A DNA stretch of 64,000 nt from JACRBR01 sp964371355. GTDB taxonomy: Bacteria > Chloroflexota > Dehalococcoidia > DSTF01 > JACRBR01. Of the stretch, positions 24,145-32,325 are shown piece by piece. The stretch spans positions 62,001 through 126,000 of the forward strand of contig CAYJMG010000003.1 in NCBI GenBank assembly GCA_964371355.1. The letters run 5' to 3'. The position numbers and the translations under genes were made by a program. Position 1 is the first letter of the stretch; each line of letters opens with the position of its first letter. The notes beneath the pieces are model-generated. The model ran no database searches, was not told where the DNA came from, and saw only the letters and a program-made list of their open reading frames with translations.

Positions 24145-24774
24145 CTAGGCGCTACGGAGCGGGGGCGCCTCCCGCAGCATGCACCAGAACTGCGGTCCGC
24201 CCTCGGGGATGGTGCCTTCGTGGACGAGGCGGAAGCCGTGGCCCTCGTAGTAGGGGACGTTGGCAGCCTTCTCCGTCTCGAGATAGACAGCGCGGGCTTC
24301 GGCATCGAGGCGGCCAAACATGTGGCGCAGGAGCGCGGCGCCGGCGCCCGCCCGCTGGCCAGCGGGGTCGACACCCAGCCAGGGGAGGTACCAGCCCCCA
24401 GCCGGGATCATCGTGTCGCGGAACGGGCGCTGGGCAGCAACGAAGGTCTCGAACTTGGACATCGCTTCCTCGCCGAGAGGCGCGACGCATTCGGTCCAAC
24501 CCGTCAGCGCGCCGTCGGGGTCGATGTCGGTGTCCGCCATGCCGGGCGGCGCCCAGATCGCGACGGCATGGAGGGGGTCGCCCAGTCCGAAGGTCTGGCC
24601 CATGAGCAGGCCCCAGCGGACGGACGCGCGCATGACGGCTGGAAGCGCCTCGCGGCGGTGAGCCTCGTCGGGGAGGATCCACGTCCACATGGGGTAGTCG
24701 AAGAAGGCGCGCGTGAGGATGCGGGCCGCGTCATCGACGTGCGCGCCGTCGAGACGGTAGACCGCGCCCGTCAT
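24145..24774 (-). CDS. GNAT-family N-acetyltransferase
   Basis: 209 aa. The C-terminal half carries the GNAT motif A: WYLPWLGVDPAGQRAGAGAALL (acetyl-CoA pyrophosphate loop, Q/RxxGxG/A), then VYLETEKAANVPYYEGHGFRLV, which is the motif B helix. The N-terminal part (RAFFDYPMWTWILPD) matches the group of puromycin-acetyltransferase-like GNATs. Its start overlaps the end of the upstream GNAT gene by four bases, so the two are co-translated. The pair are paralogues of the same subgroup. The acceptor substrate is unknown. Confidence 0.85.
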   Translation of the reverse strand: MTGAVYRLDGAHVDDAARILTRAFFDYPMWTWILPDEAHRREALPAVMRASVRWGLLMGQTFGLGDPLHAVAIWAPPGMADTDIDPDGALTGWTECVAPLGEEAMSKFETFVAAQRPFRDTMIPAGGWYLPWLGVDPAGQRAGAGAALLRHMFGRLDAEARAVYLETEKAANVPYYEGHGFRLVHEGTIPEGGPQFWCMLREAPPLRSA

Positions 24775-25385
24775 CGGGGAGCGCGCTTCATGGTCCAGTA
24801 GTGCGGGCCGTTGGGGATCTCGTCCTCGACGACGACCTCGAAGCCGTGGCGCTTGTAGAACGGCACGTTGACCTCCTTCTGCGTCTCCAGGTAGCAGGGC
24901 AGGCCTCCGGCATCGGCGCGCGCCAGTACCGGGCCCATCAGCGCGCCGCCGAGCCCCTGGCCCTGACGTGGCGGGTCGACGCCGAGGACGAACAGGTACC
25001 AGTGCGGATCGGCCATGTCACGATCGTGGAGGTGCTCGAACGTGTTCATGATCTTCATGAAGCGCATGAAGCCGGAGGGGCCGAACTTCAGCGGCGCGAG
25101 CAGCAGCCGGACGCGCCACATCTGGCCCAGCGTCACCTTCGTCTTGCCGGGCGGCAGCCAGATGGCGCTGCCCTCGACGACCTCGGGGGTGGTGAAGACC
25201 TCGCCCCAGCGCTGGCCGATGGTGGTGGCCTTCGCGAAGAACCAGGGCAGGGCGCGGGCGCGGAGCGCGTCATCGGGCACGCACCAGGAGGTGAGGGGGT
25301 CGTCGAAGAAGGCGCGGCCCAGGATGTCCCCGGAATCCTGGATCTGGTGGTCTTGCAGCCGGACGGGGCTGGTCGCGATGGCCAT
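24771..25385 (-). CDS. GNAT-family N-acetyltransferase
   Basis: 204 aa. Same architecture as its downstream neighbour: RAFFDDPLTSWCVPD at the N-terminus, then WYLFVLGVDPPRQGQGLGGAL as the acetyl-CoA loop and CYLETQKEVNVPFYKRHGFEVV. The stop overlaps the next start (ATGA). The ATG at 25385 follows GGAGGAGAC. A tandem duplication of an ancestral gene is the simple explanation, although the two have diverged. The substrate is unknown. Confidence 0.87.
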   Translation of the reverse strand: MAIATSPVRLQDHQIQDSGDILGRAFFDDPLTSWCVPDDALRARALPWFFAKATTIGQRWGEVFTTPEVVEGSAIWLPPGKTKVTLGQMWRVRLLLAPLKFGPSGFMRFMKIMNTFEHLHDRDMADPHWYLFVLGVDPPRQGQGLGGALMGPVLARADAGGLPCYLETQKEVNVPFYKRHGFEVVVEDEIPNGPHYWTMKRAPR

Positions 25386-25398
25386 GTCGTCTCCTCCT

Positions 25399-25415
25399 CG
25401 AGCCGGGGCGGCTCG
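25399..25415. repeat. Short palindrome, CGAGCCG/CGGCTCG
   Basis: CGAGCCGGGGCGGCTCG, a 7-bp stem with a GGG loop just upstream of the GNAT gene. It shares the core AGCCGGGGCGGCT with the element at 20587. Confidence 0.45.
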
Positions 25416-25581
25416 CCGATGGAGATGCTATCACCGGGCGGGGGCGGTTCACCACAGGGGCGCCGAGGCCACAAAGCGGCGTTCTGGATCTTCGGGAGAG
25501 GCAGCGTCGGCGCTGCCGCTGCTTGCCCGGTGGCGCTTTCGCGGAGGATCATCGAAATGCACGTGGCGGATAACGGGCTCG

Positions 25582-25611
25582 TTGACGGCGCTGCCGGGGC
25601 GGCAATAGACT
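25582..25611 (+). promoter_or_regulatory. Promoter of the HAAS-domain membrane protein gene
   Basis: TTGACG (25582-25587) and TAGACT (25606-25611) spaced 18 bases. The predicted start near 25618 leaves a leader of about 34 bases that contains GGGAGG. Confidence 0.5.
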
Positions 25612-25651
25612 CGCCGAAGGCGACTCGGGATGCTCGATGCCGGGAGGCGAC

Positions 25652-26392
25652 ATGGACGACGCGATCGGACGATACCTGCGAGAGCTGGAGGGCGAGCTGC
25701 TGGTCAACGGACGCGAGCGCGAGCGGATCCTCGCGGGGACGGAAGAGGAGTTGCGCGCGTCGGAGCAGGCGCTGATCGAGGACGGCATGCGCGCGGAGGC
25801 GGCTGCCGCGTACGCGGTCGAGCGCTTCGGGGATCCGGCGGAGGCGGGTGCGCGGTTCAACCGGACCTCGCTGCGGGCGCAGCTCCACGGCGTGCCGTGG
25901 TACGTCGCGGTGTTTGTAGCCGCGGGATCCCTGGCGCTCGGCATGGCCGACCTGCTGGGATCGCTGCTGTCGATGCCGCTGGGTGCGCGGGCGGGCGTCG
26001 GCCCGGCGTTCGCGCCCAGGCCGCGCGTCGACGGCGCGCGGACGGGCGGGCTACGTGGCTTCGAGGAGTTCCTGGGATCCATCGCCGGCGCGGCGTGGGC
26101 CAGCGCACTGTTGGTGAGCGGGACGTGGTTGCTGCGACGGCGCGAGGGTGAGCGCGGAGCGCGGGCGCGGTTCACGCTGGGCCTGCTGGCGTTCGCGGCG
26201 TTCGGCATGGCCTCGCTGTTGATGGTGCCGGTGGGAATCTGGCAGAGCGTGCGGCATCCGGGCACCGGCGGGGGCTACTGGCTGGTGTCGGGACTGGCGG
26301 CGACGGGCGCGTTCCTGGTGTACGCGGCATGGGCGCTGACCGACCTGCGGACTCCGGCGCCGTCTCCGGCGACGGTCGCCGCCGCGGGCTGA
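25652..26392 (+). CDS. Membrane protein with N-terminal HAAS/permease-prefix-like domain
   Basis: 246 aa. The first 75 residues are a helical domain (DDAIGRYLRELEGELLVNG, EELRASEQALIEDGM, AYAVERFGDPAEAG) of the type called HAAS or permease prefix domain, usually encoded next to PadR regulators. About four hydrophobic segments follow: near residues 85-110, 150-165, 175-200 and 210-235. ATG 25652 was chosen over ATG 25637 because GGGAGG precedes it at the right distance. The function of these proteins is not well known. A PadR gene and a second HAAS protein follow. Confidence 0.72.
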   Translation: MDDAIGRYLRELEGELLVNGRERERILAGTEEELRASEQALIEDGMRAEAAAAYAVERFGDPAEAGARFNRTSLRAQLHGVPWYVAVFVAAGSLALGMADLLGSLLSMPLGARAGVGPAFAPRPRVDGARTGGLRGFEEFLGSIAGAAWASALLVSGTWLLRRREGERGARARFTLGLLAFAAFGMASLLMVPVGIWQSVRHPGTGGGYWLVSGLAATGAFLVYAAWALTDLRTPAPSPATVAAAG

Positions 26393-26416
26393 AACGGAAC
26401 TGACACCCGCCCGGGT

Positions 26417-26446
26417 TTGCGAGCCACCAGCCCGGAAGCCTATGAT
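26417..26446 (+). promoter_or_regulatory. Promoter of the padR-like gene
   Basis: TTGCGA (26417-26422) and TATGAT (26441-26446) spaced 18 bases. The predicted transcription start near 26453 leaves only about two bases before the ATG at 26455. Confidence 0.5.
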
Positions 26447-26454
26447 GACGAGGT

Positions 26455-26790
26455 ATGAAGCCCGAACAGCTCAAGGGTAACCTCGACATGCTGCTGCTGG
26501 CCGTGGTCGCCCGGCGCGCGGCGCACGGCTACGCCATCATCGAGGCGCTGCGGGAGCGGAGCGGGGGCGAGCTGGACCTGCCGGAGGGCACCGTCTATCC
26601 CGCGCTGCACCGGCTGGAGTCGGCCGGCCTGCTGAAGAGCGACTGGTCCGACGAGACGGGACGCCGTCGGCGCGTGTACGCAATCACGCCGAAAGGCACG
26701 AAGGCGCTGTCGCAGCACCAGCGGGAGTGGCGGACGTTCTCACGGGCGATCGGCGCGGTGATGCAGGAGGGATCGTGGGCGAGCACCTAG
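26455..26790 (+). CDS. PadR-family transcriptional regulator
   Basis: 111 aa. It opens MKPEQLKGNLDMLLLAVV, then HGYAIIEALRE, EGTVYPALHRLESAGLL and GRRRRVYAITPKG, the full PadR winged-helix signature. There is no long C-terminal extension, so it belongs to the short PadR-s2 type. It overlaps the next gene by 16 bases and the two are co-translated. In this arrangement PadR normally represses the operon that contains the HAAS membrane protein; the inducer is unknown. A near-leaderless promoter is visible. Confidence 0.92.
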   Translation: MKPEQLKGNLDMLLLAVVARRAAHGYAIIEALRERSGGELDLPEGTVYPALHRLESAGLLKSDWSDETGRRRRVYAITPKGTKALSQHQREWRTFSRAIGAVMQEGSWAST

Positions 26791-27440
26791 AAAGCTACCT
26801 TCGCGAGCTACGCCGCCAGCTGCCGCGTGGCGTCGAGGATCGCGAGGAGATCCTCCTCGAGATCCGGGACCACCTCCTGGAGACGACCGCGCGCCTGACC
26901 GCAGATGGCCTCGAGCCGGACGAGGCGGACCAGCGGGCGGTGCAGCGCTTCGGCGACGCGCGCGAGATCGCGCGTCAGTATCCAGCGGCGCCGGCGCGCC
27001 TGCGGTTGCGGCGCGCGTACCTGTACGCCGCGCTGTTCGCCACGACGTGGGTGCTGGCGTTCGGGCTGTCGGCGGCCATTGCCGAGCCGCTGCGCCTGAT
27101 ACTCGGCGATGAGCAACGCAGCTCCTTCCCGATGAACCCGCTGCTGCACGCAACGCTGATCACGGGCGTAGCGGCCGCCGGCCTGGCTCTGCACTGGGCG
27201 CTGCGCGGGTGGATCGCGCGGGCCACGCGCATGGCACCGCCGCGCGCGTTGCTGCTGCTGGCGGCGGGCATGTTCGCACTGCGCGGGGTCTCGACGCTCT
27301 GGGCGGCCCAACACACGGCGGGGCCGTTCACCGGCGCGAGCTTCGCCGTGGCGTCGCTGCTGATCTGCTGGGCCTTCGCCGGCGTCTTTACGACGATGTT
27401 CGTGCGCAGTCGGCGCGCCCCGGCCGGCGGCTCCGCCTGA
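26775..27440 (+). CDS. Membrane protein with HAAS-like N-terminal domain (PadR partner)
   Basis: 221 aa from GTG 26775, preceded by AGGAGGG. Residues 1-75 form the helical cytosolic domain (EHLESYLRELRRQLP, DREEILLEIRDHLLE, ERFGDAREIARQ-type pattern). Four hydrophobic segments follow: near 85-105, 125-145, 155-175 and 190-210. The first domain resembles the one in the gene at 25652, so the two membrane proteins are paralogues on either side of padR. The function is probably envelope or stress related, by analogy to similar PadR operons; the sequence does not prove this. Confidence 0.78.
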   Translation: MGEHLESYLRELRRQLPRGVEDREEILLEIRDHLLETTARLTADGLEPDEADQRAVQRFGDAREIARQYPAAPARLRLRRAYLYAALFATTWVLAFGLSAAIAEPLRLILGDEQRSSFPMNPLLHATLITGVAAAGLALHWALRGWIARATRMAPPRALLLLAAGMFALRGVSTLWAAQHTAGPFTGASFAVASLLICWAFAGVFTTMFVRSRRAPAGGSA

Positions 27441-27448
27441 TCCCCGGC

Positions 27449-27943
27449 TTACGGCTCATTCATCACCAGCTCGATCGCGCGGAGGCCGATGACACGCACG
27501 TCCTCGGGCGCGGGTACCTCGACGCCGCACGCCGCGAGCTTCAGCGGCTCGTTCCGGCGCAGCTCTTCCGCGGAGACCCACATGAACCCGTGGTCGGCGT
27601 CGGGCTCGGAATGCGGGACGCCCGGCACGGGGCGCAGCGCGTAGCTCATGTCGATGTGCTGGTGCGCCGGTTGTGTCTCGGTCGCACCGACGTCGGCAAC
27701 GATGATCTTCAGCGGCGCCGGTAGCTGGGGGATGTTCGAGAACGGCAGCGGCGGCTCGTGGGGCACGACTTCGCAGGTGATACCCGTCTCCTCGCGCGCC
27801 TCCCGCAGCGCCGCCTGCACCATGTCCTCGTCGGGGTCGATGTGACCGCCGGGCGGTAGCCAGAGTTGCAGCTTCTTGTGCCAGTGTAGGAGGGTGCGGC
27901 CGTCTTCGACGACGAAGCCGGTGACGGTGAAGTGGCGCTCCAT
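27449..27943 (-). CDS. Nudix hydrolase
   Basis: 164 aa. The Nudix box is complete: GGHIDPDEDMVQAALREARE then ETGI, with all consensus Glu residues. The fold starts near residue 5 (FTVTGFVVEDGRTLLHWHKK) with WLPPGGH. The 50-residue C-terminal extension (HGFMWVSAEELRRNEPL) resembles Nudix proteins acting on nucleotide derivatives, but the substrate cannot be read. TACGCT lies seven bases before the ATG with no Shine-Dalgarno, so the message may be leaderless. Confidence 0.9.
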   Translation of the reverse strand: MERHFTVTGFVVEDGRTLLHWHKKLQLWLPPGGHIDPDEDMVQAALREAREETGITCEVVPHEPPLPFSNIPQLPAPLKIIVADVGATETQPAHQHIDMSYALRPVPGVPHSEPDADHGFMWVSAEELRRNEPLKLAACGVEVPAPEDVRVIGLRAIELVMNEP

Positions 27944-28021
27944 GTGGGGGAGCGTAGCGGGAGACGTGGGAGGTGGGAAGTGAGAGGTGGGACGAGTTCG
28001 TAGTGCGTAGTTCGTGGTAGG

Positions 28022-28027
28022 TAGACT
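28022..28027 (+). promoter_or_regulatory. Putative -10 box of a leaderless promoter (DUF1232 gene)
   Basis: TAGACT, exactly six bases before GTG 28034. It supports the GTG as the real start over the ATG at 28040. Confidence 0.5.
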
Positions 28028-28033
28028 CGTTGG

Positions 28034-28459
28034 GTGGAGATGTTGATCGTTGTCCTCGCGGCGGCGGTGGGAGTCGTACTGCTCCTTAGCCTGGCGACGT
28101 GGGTGTTGTGGCGGCGGGCGACGCCGGAGGAGCGGCGGGTGATCAAGCGGATCACGCGGCTGCGGTTTGTGTCGAAGGTGCGGCTAGCGGGGCGGCTAGC
28201 CATGGACTCGCGCATCCCGCTGTTCGTGCGGGCGATACCGCCGCTGCTGGTGCTGTACCTTGCGATGCCCGTCGACATCGTCCCGGACTTTATTCCCGTG
28301 CTGGGCCAGCTCGACGATGCGGTGGTGGTACTTGTGGGCGTGGCGCTGCTGTTGCGGTTCGCGCCGCGCGCGGCCATCGAGGAGCAGGTAGCTGCCCTGG
28401 AGGCCGCTGATGGCGCGGCGAGGGTGGCGCGTGCGAGTCAAGGAGCGGACAGACGATGA
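28034..28459 (+). CDS. YkvA/DUF1232-family membrane protein
   Basis: 141 aa. One N-terminal helix (MLIVVLAAAVGVVLLLSLA) is followed by the DUF1232 core: AIPPLLVLYLAMPVDIVPDFIPVLGQLDDAVVVLVG, cited here as the P-DIVPD-PVLG-LDD pattern. The family is widespread, small and of unknown function. The stop overlaps the next start (ATGA), coupling it to the HicB-DinB-like gene. Start GTG 28034 is backed by TAGACT six bases before it. Confidence 0.85.
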   Translation: MEMLIVVLAAAVGVVLLLSLATWVLWRRATPEERRVIKRITRLRFVSKVRLAGRLAMDSRIPLFVRAIPPLLVLYLAMPVDIVPDFIPVLGQLDDAVVVLVGVALLLRFAPRAAIEEQVAALEAADGAARVARASQGADRR

Positions 28460-29160
28460 GGACGTACGACCTGTACCTGGAGTCGGGGCCCAAGCGTATG
28501 ACCACGATGGTGCACGTGCCGGAGCTGCTGGGCTGCATCGCCGTGGGGCCGACCAGCGACGAAGCGGTCGCGGCGACGCCGGACGCGATCCGCGCGTTCC
28601 TGCGCTTCATGCGCGACTACGGGGAGAAGGCCGACCCTGACGCGAAGTTCGGCGTGCGCGTGGTCGAGCACCTCGCCGAAGCGGGGAAGTGGCTGGGGAA
28701 CGGGTCGCCGTACGCGACGTACGGGCCGGATCTGGAGCCCGTGAGCACGAAGGAGATCGAAACGCTGGTGGGCCGCTTGCGCGGGATGCGCGAAGCGCTG
28801 GCATCGTGGGCGGAGTCGCGGACGGCGAAGCAGCTCGATGCGCCGCCGAAGCGCGGCAGCCGGACCGCGCGGCGGATCCTCCAGCATGTCGTGGGCGGGC
28901 CCGGTGGCTATCTGTCGCCGGTGGTCGGCGGCGTAAAAGGATTCTCGGCGCTGCACTCCGCAGCCGGGCGCGGCGAGATCGCGGTCCCGGATGCGCTGCG
29001 GCGCGTCTACGTGATGACGGCGGAGGTTTTACGCAACACGACGCCGGAGCAGCGGTCGGCGGTGATCCAGCGGTCGAAGGACGTGCGCACGCTCCGCAAG
29101 GCGCTGCGCCGGATGCTGGAGCACGATTGGGAGCACCTTGCGGAGCTGTCGAGGCTTTAG
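28456..29160 (+). CDS. HicB-like domain fused to DinB-like four-helix domain
   Basis: 234 aa. Residues 1-50 look like a HicB-type ferredoxin/RNase-H-like partner domain (MVHVPELLGCIAVGPTSDEA, AATPDAIRAFLRFMRD). Residues about 100-234 look like a DinB/YfiT helical bundle with a C-terminal histidine motif (LEHDWEHLAELSR). HicB is usually a stand-alone antitoxin and no HicA toxin gene is adjacent. The start is coupled to the DUF1232 gene by a 4-base overlap. Whether the first domain binds a toxin or a small ligand is unknown. The stop overlaps the ada gene stop by four bases, tail to tail. Confidence 0.72.
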   Translation: MRTYDLYLESGPKRMTTMVHVPELLGCIAVGPTSDEAVAATPDAIRAFLRFMRDYGEKADPDAKFGVRVVEHLAEAGKWLGNGSPYATYGPDLEPVSTKEIETLVGRLRGMREALASWAESRTAKQLDAPPKRGSRTARRILQHVVGGPGGYLSPVVGGVKGFSALHSAAGRGEIAVPDALRRVYVMTAEVLRNTTPEQRSAVIQRSKDVRTLRKALRRMLEHDWEHLAELSRL

Positions 29161-30260
29161 GTTCTCGGCTCTTGTTGCTTGCTCTCGCGGTCCAACAGCT
29201 TCTTCTTGCGGTCGAGGCCGTAGGCGTAGCCGCCAAGGGTGCCGTCCTCGCGCACGACGCGGTGGCAGGGGATGACGACGGCGACCGGGTTCGTCGCGCA
29301 AGCGTTGCCCACGGCGCGGGCTGCCTTCGGCGCGCCGATCTGCTTCGCGATCTGTAAATACGTGCGGGTCTCGCCGCGGGGGATCGTCAGCAGCGCGTCC
29401 CACACCCGGCGCCGGAACGAGGTGGCGCGGATATCGATGGGAAGCTGCTCGTGGCTGGCGCCCTGCAGCGCGGGCAGGATGCGCTCGACCCAGCGACGGC
29501 TGGCGCCTTCGTCGCGCAGGATGTCGGCCGCGGGATACTCATCGCGCAGCGACTCTTCCAGCCGGCCGTCATCCTCGCCGAAGCTGACGGCCGAGACACC
29601 GCGCTCGGTGGCAGCGACGAGCATGCGGCCTAACTCCGTCGTGACGATCGTATAGACGATGCTCATGCCGGCGCCCCCGCGCCCGTACGCGGCCGGCGTC
29701 ATGCCCAGCCGCGTGGGAGCCTGCTCGTACGCGCGGCTGCTGGAACCGTAGCCGGCGTTGTAGACGGCGGAGGCGACGCCGTTGCCGTTGCGCAGGCCGT
29801 GCTTCAGGCGCTCGGTGCGCCGCACCTCGGCGTAGGCGCGTGGCGATAAGCCGGTGATGCGCTTGAAGGTGCGCTGGAGGTGGAACTGGCTGACGCCGAA
29901 CTCGCGTGAGAGATCGGCGAGGGTGGGGACGTCTTCGCGGGCGTCGATGTAGCGGCAGATGCGCTTCACCAGCGCCGCCGTGCTGTCGAGGGCGGACTCG
30001 CGCGGGTGGCAGCGCTTGCAGGCGCGGAAGTCGGCGGCCTCGGCTTCATCGGGTGTGGCGAAGAAGCGGACGTTCTCGGGCCGAGGCCGGCGGGAGGGGC
30101 AGGAGGGGCGGCAGTAGACCTTCGTCGATGTGACGGCGAAAAAGAACGCCCTGTCGGAGACCTCGCGGCGCTGGAGCACCGCCTGCCAGCAGGCGTCCGG
30201 GTCGAGGGCCGGCCGCGGATCGGCGGCAGGCGCAGGGGCTGTGGCGACGGCGACGGTCAT
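29157..30260 (-). CDS. ada: Ada: bifunctional methylated-DNA repair protein and AraC-type regulator
   Basis: 367 aa from ATG 30260 with GGAGGT upstream. The N-terminal zinc domain has the alkyl-acceptor Cys site VYCRPSCPSRRP and a second pair in ACKRCHP. The middle part is an AraC helix-turn-helix (LSREFGVSQFHLQRTFKRI, LSPRAYAEVRRTERLK). The C-terminal MGMT domain (about 230-355) has the active site IPCHRVVREDG. Full-length Ada removes methyl groups from phosphotriesters and O6-methylguanine and then activates its own regulon. The length matches E. coli Ada (354 aa). Confidence 0.95.
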   Translation of the reverse strand: MTVAVATAPAPAADPRPALDPDACWQAVLQRREVSDRAFFFAVTSTKVYCRPSCPSRRPRPENVRFFATPDEAEAADFRACKRCHPRESALDSTAALVKRICRYIDAREDVPTLADLSREFGVSQFHLQRTFKRITGLSPRAYAEVRRTERLKHGLRNGNGVASAVYNAGYGSSSRAYEQAPTRLGMTPAAYGRGGAGMSIVYTIVTTELGRMLVAATERGVSAVSFGEDDGRLEESLRDEYPAADILRDEGASRRWVERILPALQGASHEQLPIDIRATSFRRRVWDALLTIPRGETRTYLQIAKQIGAPKAARAVGNACATNPVAVVIPCHRVVREDGTLGGYAYGLDRKKKLLDRESKQQEPRT

Positions 30261-30638
30261 GTGGCACCTCCAGGGAGATGGTACGCTCGCCAGCCCCAGA
30301 GCATCTATCCGGATCTTGCGGTCGGAGTGGCGTAGTCGTCGGCCGCTGGGGCCCATCATGGGGAATGAGAGCCCTGAGCCCCTGCCCCAGCTCCCCTGCC
30401 CCTTCCCCCTTGCTCTTTTCCCGAAAGTGATCTGCCGCGCTTGGAGATCCGCACCTGGCTTCCCTACCGTGGCCACGCCGGTTGCCTCCCCCAGGCCGCC
30501 GGCACCGCCCGGTCCAGCGGCCGAGCGGCCCAAACACGAAAAGTGCCGAGCAATCTCGGGGGGTGAACGATGGCGGCCGCGCAAAACCCAAAACTGCCGA
30601 GCAATGTAACGAGGAGCGACTGACACGCTGACCGGCTC
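30261..30638. other. 378-bp gap upstream of ada
   Basis: No convincing gene. It holds a C-rich low-complexity tract (about 30370-30420) and a direct repeat: AAAAGTGCCGAGCAATCT (30539-30556) and AAAACTGCCGAGCAATGT (30590-30607), start to start 51 bp. The first copy also forms CCGAG-CAAT-CTCGG. The repeats lie about 280-350 bp before the ada start, so a regulatory link is only a possibility. Confidence 0.5.
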
Positions 30639-31916
30639 TTAGGCAGCGTCCAGGATGGACTGCAGGCGGGCCGGGTCGCCGCCCGGGCCGACCACGGCCA
30701 TGCTGAAGCCGCCGGGGCGGAAGAGCCGGCCAGCGACGCGCTGGACATCGGCCGCGGTGACCGCGCGCAGAGACTCGACGACTGCGTCGACGGGCTCGAT
30801 CTCGCCCGTCGTCAGGAGCGACTCGCCTCCGCGCTGGGCAAGCGCCATCGTCGACTCGAGGCCGAGGCGGAAGTTGCCCGTGGAGAAGTCGCGCGCCTTC
30901 ACCATCTCGTCGTCGCCGACGGGCTCGTCGCGCAGGCGGAGCAGCTCGTCGCGGATGACCTTCGTCGCCTCCTCGAGGTTATCCAGCGTGACGCCGGCGC
31001 TGACGCTCATGGTGCCGGTGTCGTTGTAGCGCGAGACGCCGGAGCCGACGGAGTACGCGAGCCCGCGTCGTTCGCGTACCTCCTTGAAGAGACGGGAACT
31101 CATGCCGCGGCCCAGCACGGTGTTCAGGATCTGCAGCGGGTAGCGGTCCGGATCCTTGCGAGGCAAAGCGTAAAGCGCGATGCCCATGTTGCACTGCGCG
31201 ATCTCACGCTTCTCGACGACAACCCGGGCCTCGGCGAACTGCTCGCTCGCGGCGGGGGTCGCGGGGAAGGGGCGGTCCGGCATGTCGCCGAAAAGCCGCT
31301 CGGCCAGCGCGTGGACCTCGGTGTCGGTGGTGTTGCCAGCTACGCTGAGCACGCTATTCGAGGGCACGTAGTACGTGGCGACGTGCTCGACGAAGTCGTC
31401 GCGCTGCATACCCTCCACCGTCTCCAGCGTGCCGGCGATGGGCCAGCCGATGGGTTGGTCGCCGAAGGTGGCGCGGGAGAGCAGCTCGGACGCCCAGGCG
31501 CCGGGCTGGTCGAACGCGCGGCGGATCTCCTGCTGGACGACGGTGCGCTCGCGGTCGATCTCCTCGGCGCTGAGGACCGAGTTGCGGTACATGTCGGCGA
31601 GGACGTCCATGGCCGGCTCGAGCTTGTCGAAGGGGACCTGGTTCCAGAAGCAGGTCAGCTCCTTCGAGGTGTAGGCGTTCAGGACGCCCCCCGCGCCCTC
31701 GATGGCCTCGGCGATGGTGATGGCATCCGGGCGGCGCGTCGTGCCTTTGAAGAGCATGTGCTCCATGTAGTGGGAGACCCCGTTGGTGCGGCGGGTCTCG
31801 CCGCGTGAGCCAATGCCGACGAAGAGGTTGACGCTGACGGATTGGGCGGTGGGGACTTCGGTGGTAACGACGCGGAGGCCGTTGGAGAGCGTGGAAATCT
31901 GCGGCTCGATGGCCAA
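30639..31916 (-). CDS. M16-family zinc peptidase (processing-peptidase-like)
   Basis: 425 aa from TTG 31916. The inverted zinc motif HYMEHMLFKGT (HxxEH) with a downstream glutamate near residue 125-130 is present, along with the family opening GLRVVTTEVPTAQSVSVNLFVGIGSRGE. The length equals one bacterial M16 unit with both halves. The start is uncertain: no ATG is near, TTG 31916 gives the normal N-terminus and has GGAAAGGA upstream, and TATACT about 35 bases upstream is a good -10. Members cut small peptides and unfolded segments. The substrate is unknown. Confidence 0.87.
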   Translation of the reverse strand: MAIEPQISTLSNGLRVVTTEVPTAQSVSVNLFVGIGSRGETRRTNGVSHYMEHMLFKGTTRRPDAITIAEAIEGAGGVLNAYTSKELTCFWNQVPFDKLEPAMDVLADMYRNSVLSAEEIDRERTVVQQEIRRAFDQPGAWASELLSRATFGDQPIGWPIAGTLETVEGMQRDDFVEHVATYYVPSNSVLSVAGNTTDTEVHALAERLFGDMPDRPFPATPAASEQFAEARVVVEKREIAQCNMGIALYALPRKDPDRYPLQILNTVLGRGMSSRLFKEVRERRGLAYSVGSGVSRYNDTGTMSVSAGVTLDNLEEATKVIRDELLRLRDEPVGDDEMVKARDFSTGNFRLGLESTMALAQRGGESLLTTGEIEPVDAVVESLRAVTAADVQRVAGRLFRPGGFSMAVVGPGGDPARLQSILDAA

Positions 31917-32046
31917 GCTGGTGGTCCTTTCCGGGGATAGCGCGGTCTTTCCCAGTATAGACAGAGGGTTGGGCGACTGACGGCTCTGGAGGTCGCAGCC
32001 GGCGGTCTCCCCATGGCGACGCCGCGCGCGCCCCCGCCGCGCGCGG

Positions 32047-32052
32047 TACCCT
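32047..32052 (+). promoter_or_regulatory. Putative -10 box of a leaderless promoter
   Basis: TACCCT, exactly six bases before the ATG at 32059. The intervening TCGAGG could alternatively act as a weak Shine-Dalgarno, but it touches the start codon. Confidence 0.45.
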
Positions 32053-32058
32053 TCGAGG

Positions 32059-32325
32059 ATGAGCGTCACCTCACAGAACGGCCGCGTCATCGAGAACGAA
32101 GCGCTAGTGCTGGACCTGGTCGAGTGGATCGCAGAGACGCCGCGGCGCTATGCCGACGTGATGGAGGCGTGGCGCACGTCGTGCCCGCGGTTGCCGATCT
32201 GGGAGGACGCGGTCGACCTGGGGTTGGTGGCTTGCCGGGTCGAACCCGGCGTGGGGTCGGTGGTGGAAGCGACGCCCGCCGGACGGGCGTTGCTGGCTGC
32301 CGAGCGGCCCACGGGGCGCGGTTAG
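32059..32325 (+). CDS. Small hypothetical protein, possible winged-helix fold
   Basis: 88 aa. It reads like a conserved small domain: ALVLDLVEWIAETPRRYADV, MEAWRTSCPRLPIWEDAVD, then a short strand pair and TPAGRALLAAERP. The helix-helix-wing spacing suggests a MarR-like winged helix, but the DNA-contact residues are not clear. I do not know a function. TACCCT six bases before the ATG suggests a leaderless message. It is divergent from the M16 peptidase gene. Confidence 0.62.
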   Translation: MSVTSQNGRVIENEALVLDLVEWIAETPRRYADVMEAWRTSCPRLPIWEDAVDLGLVACRVEPGVGSVVEATPAGRALLAAERPTGRG

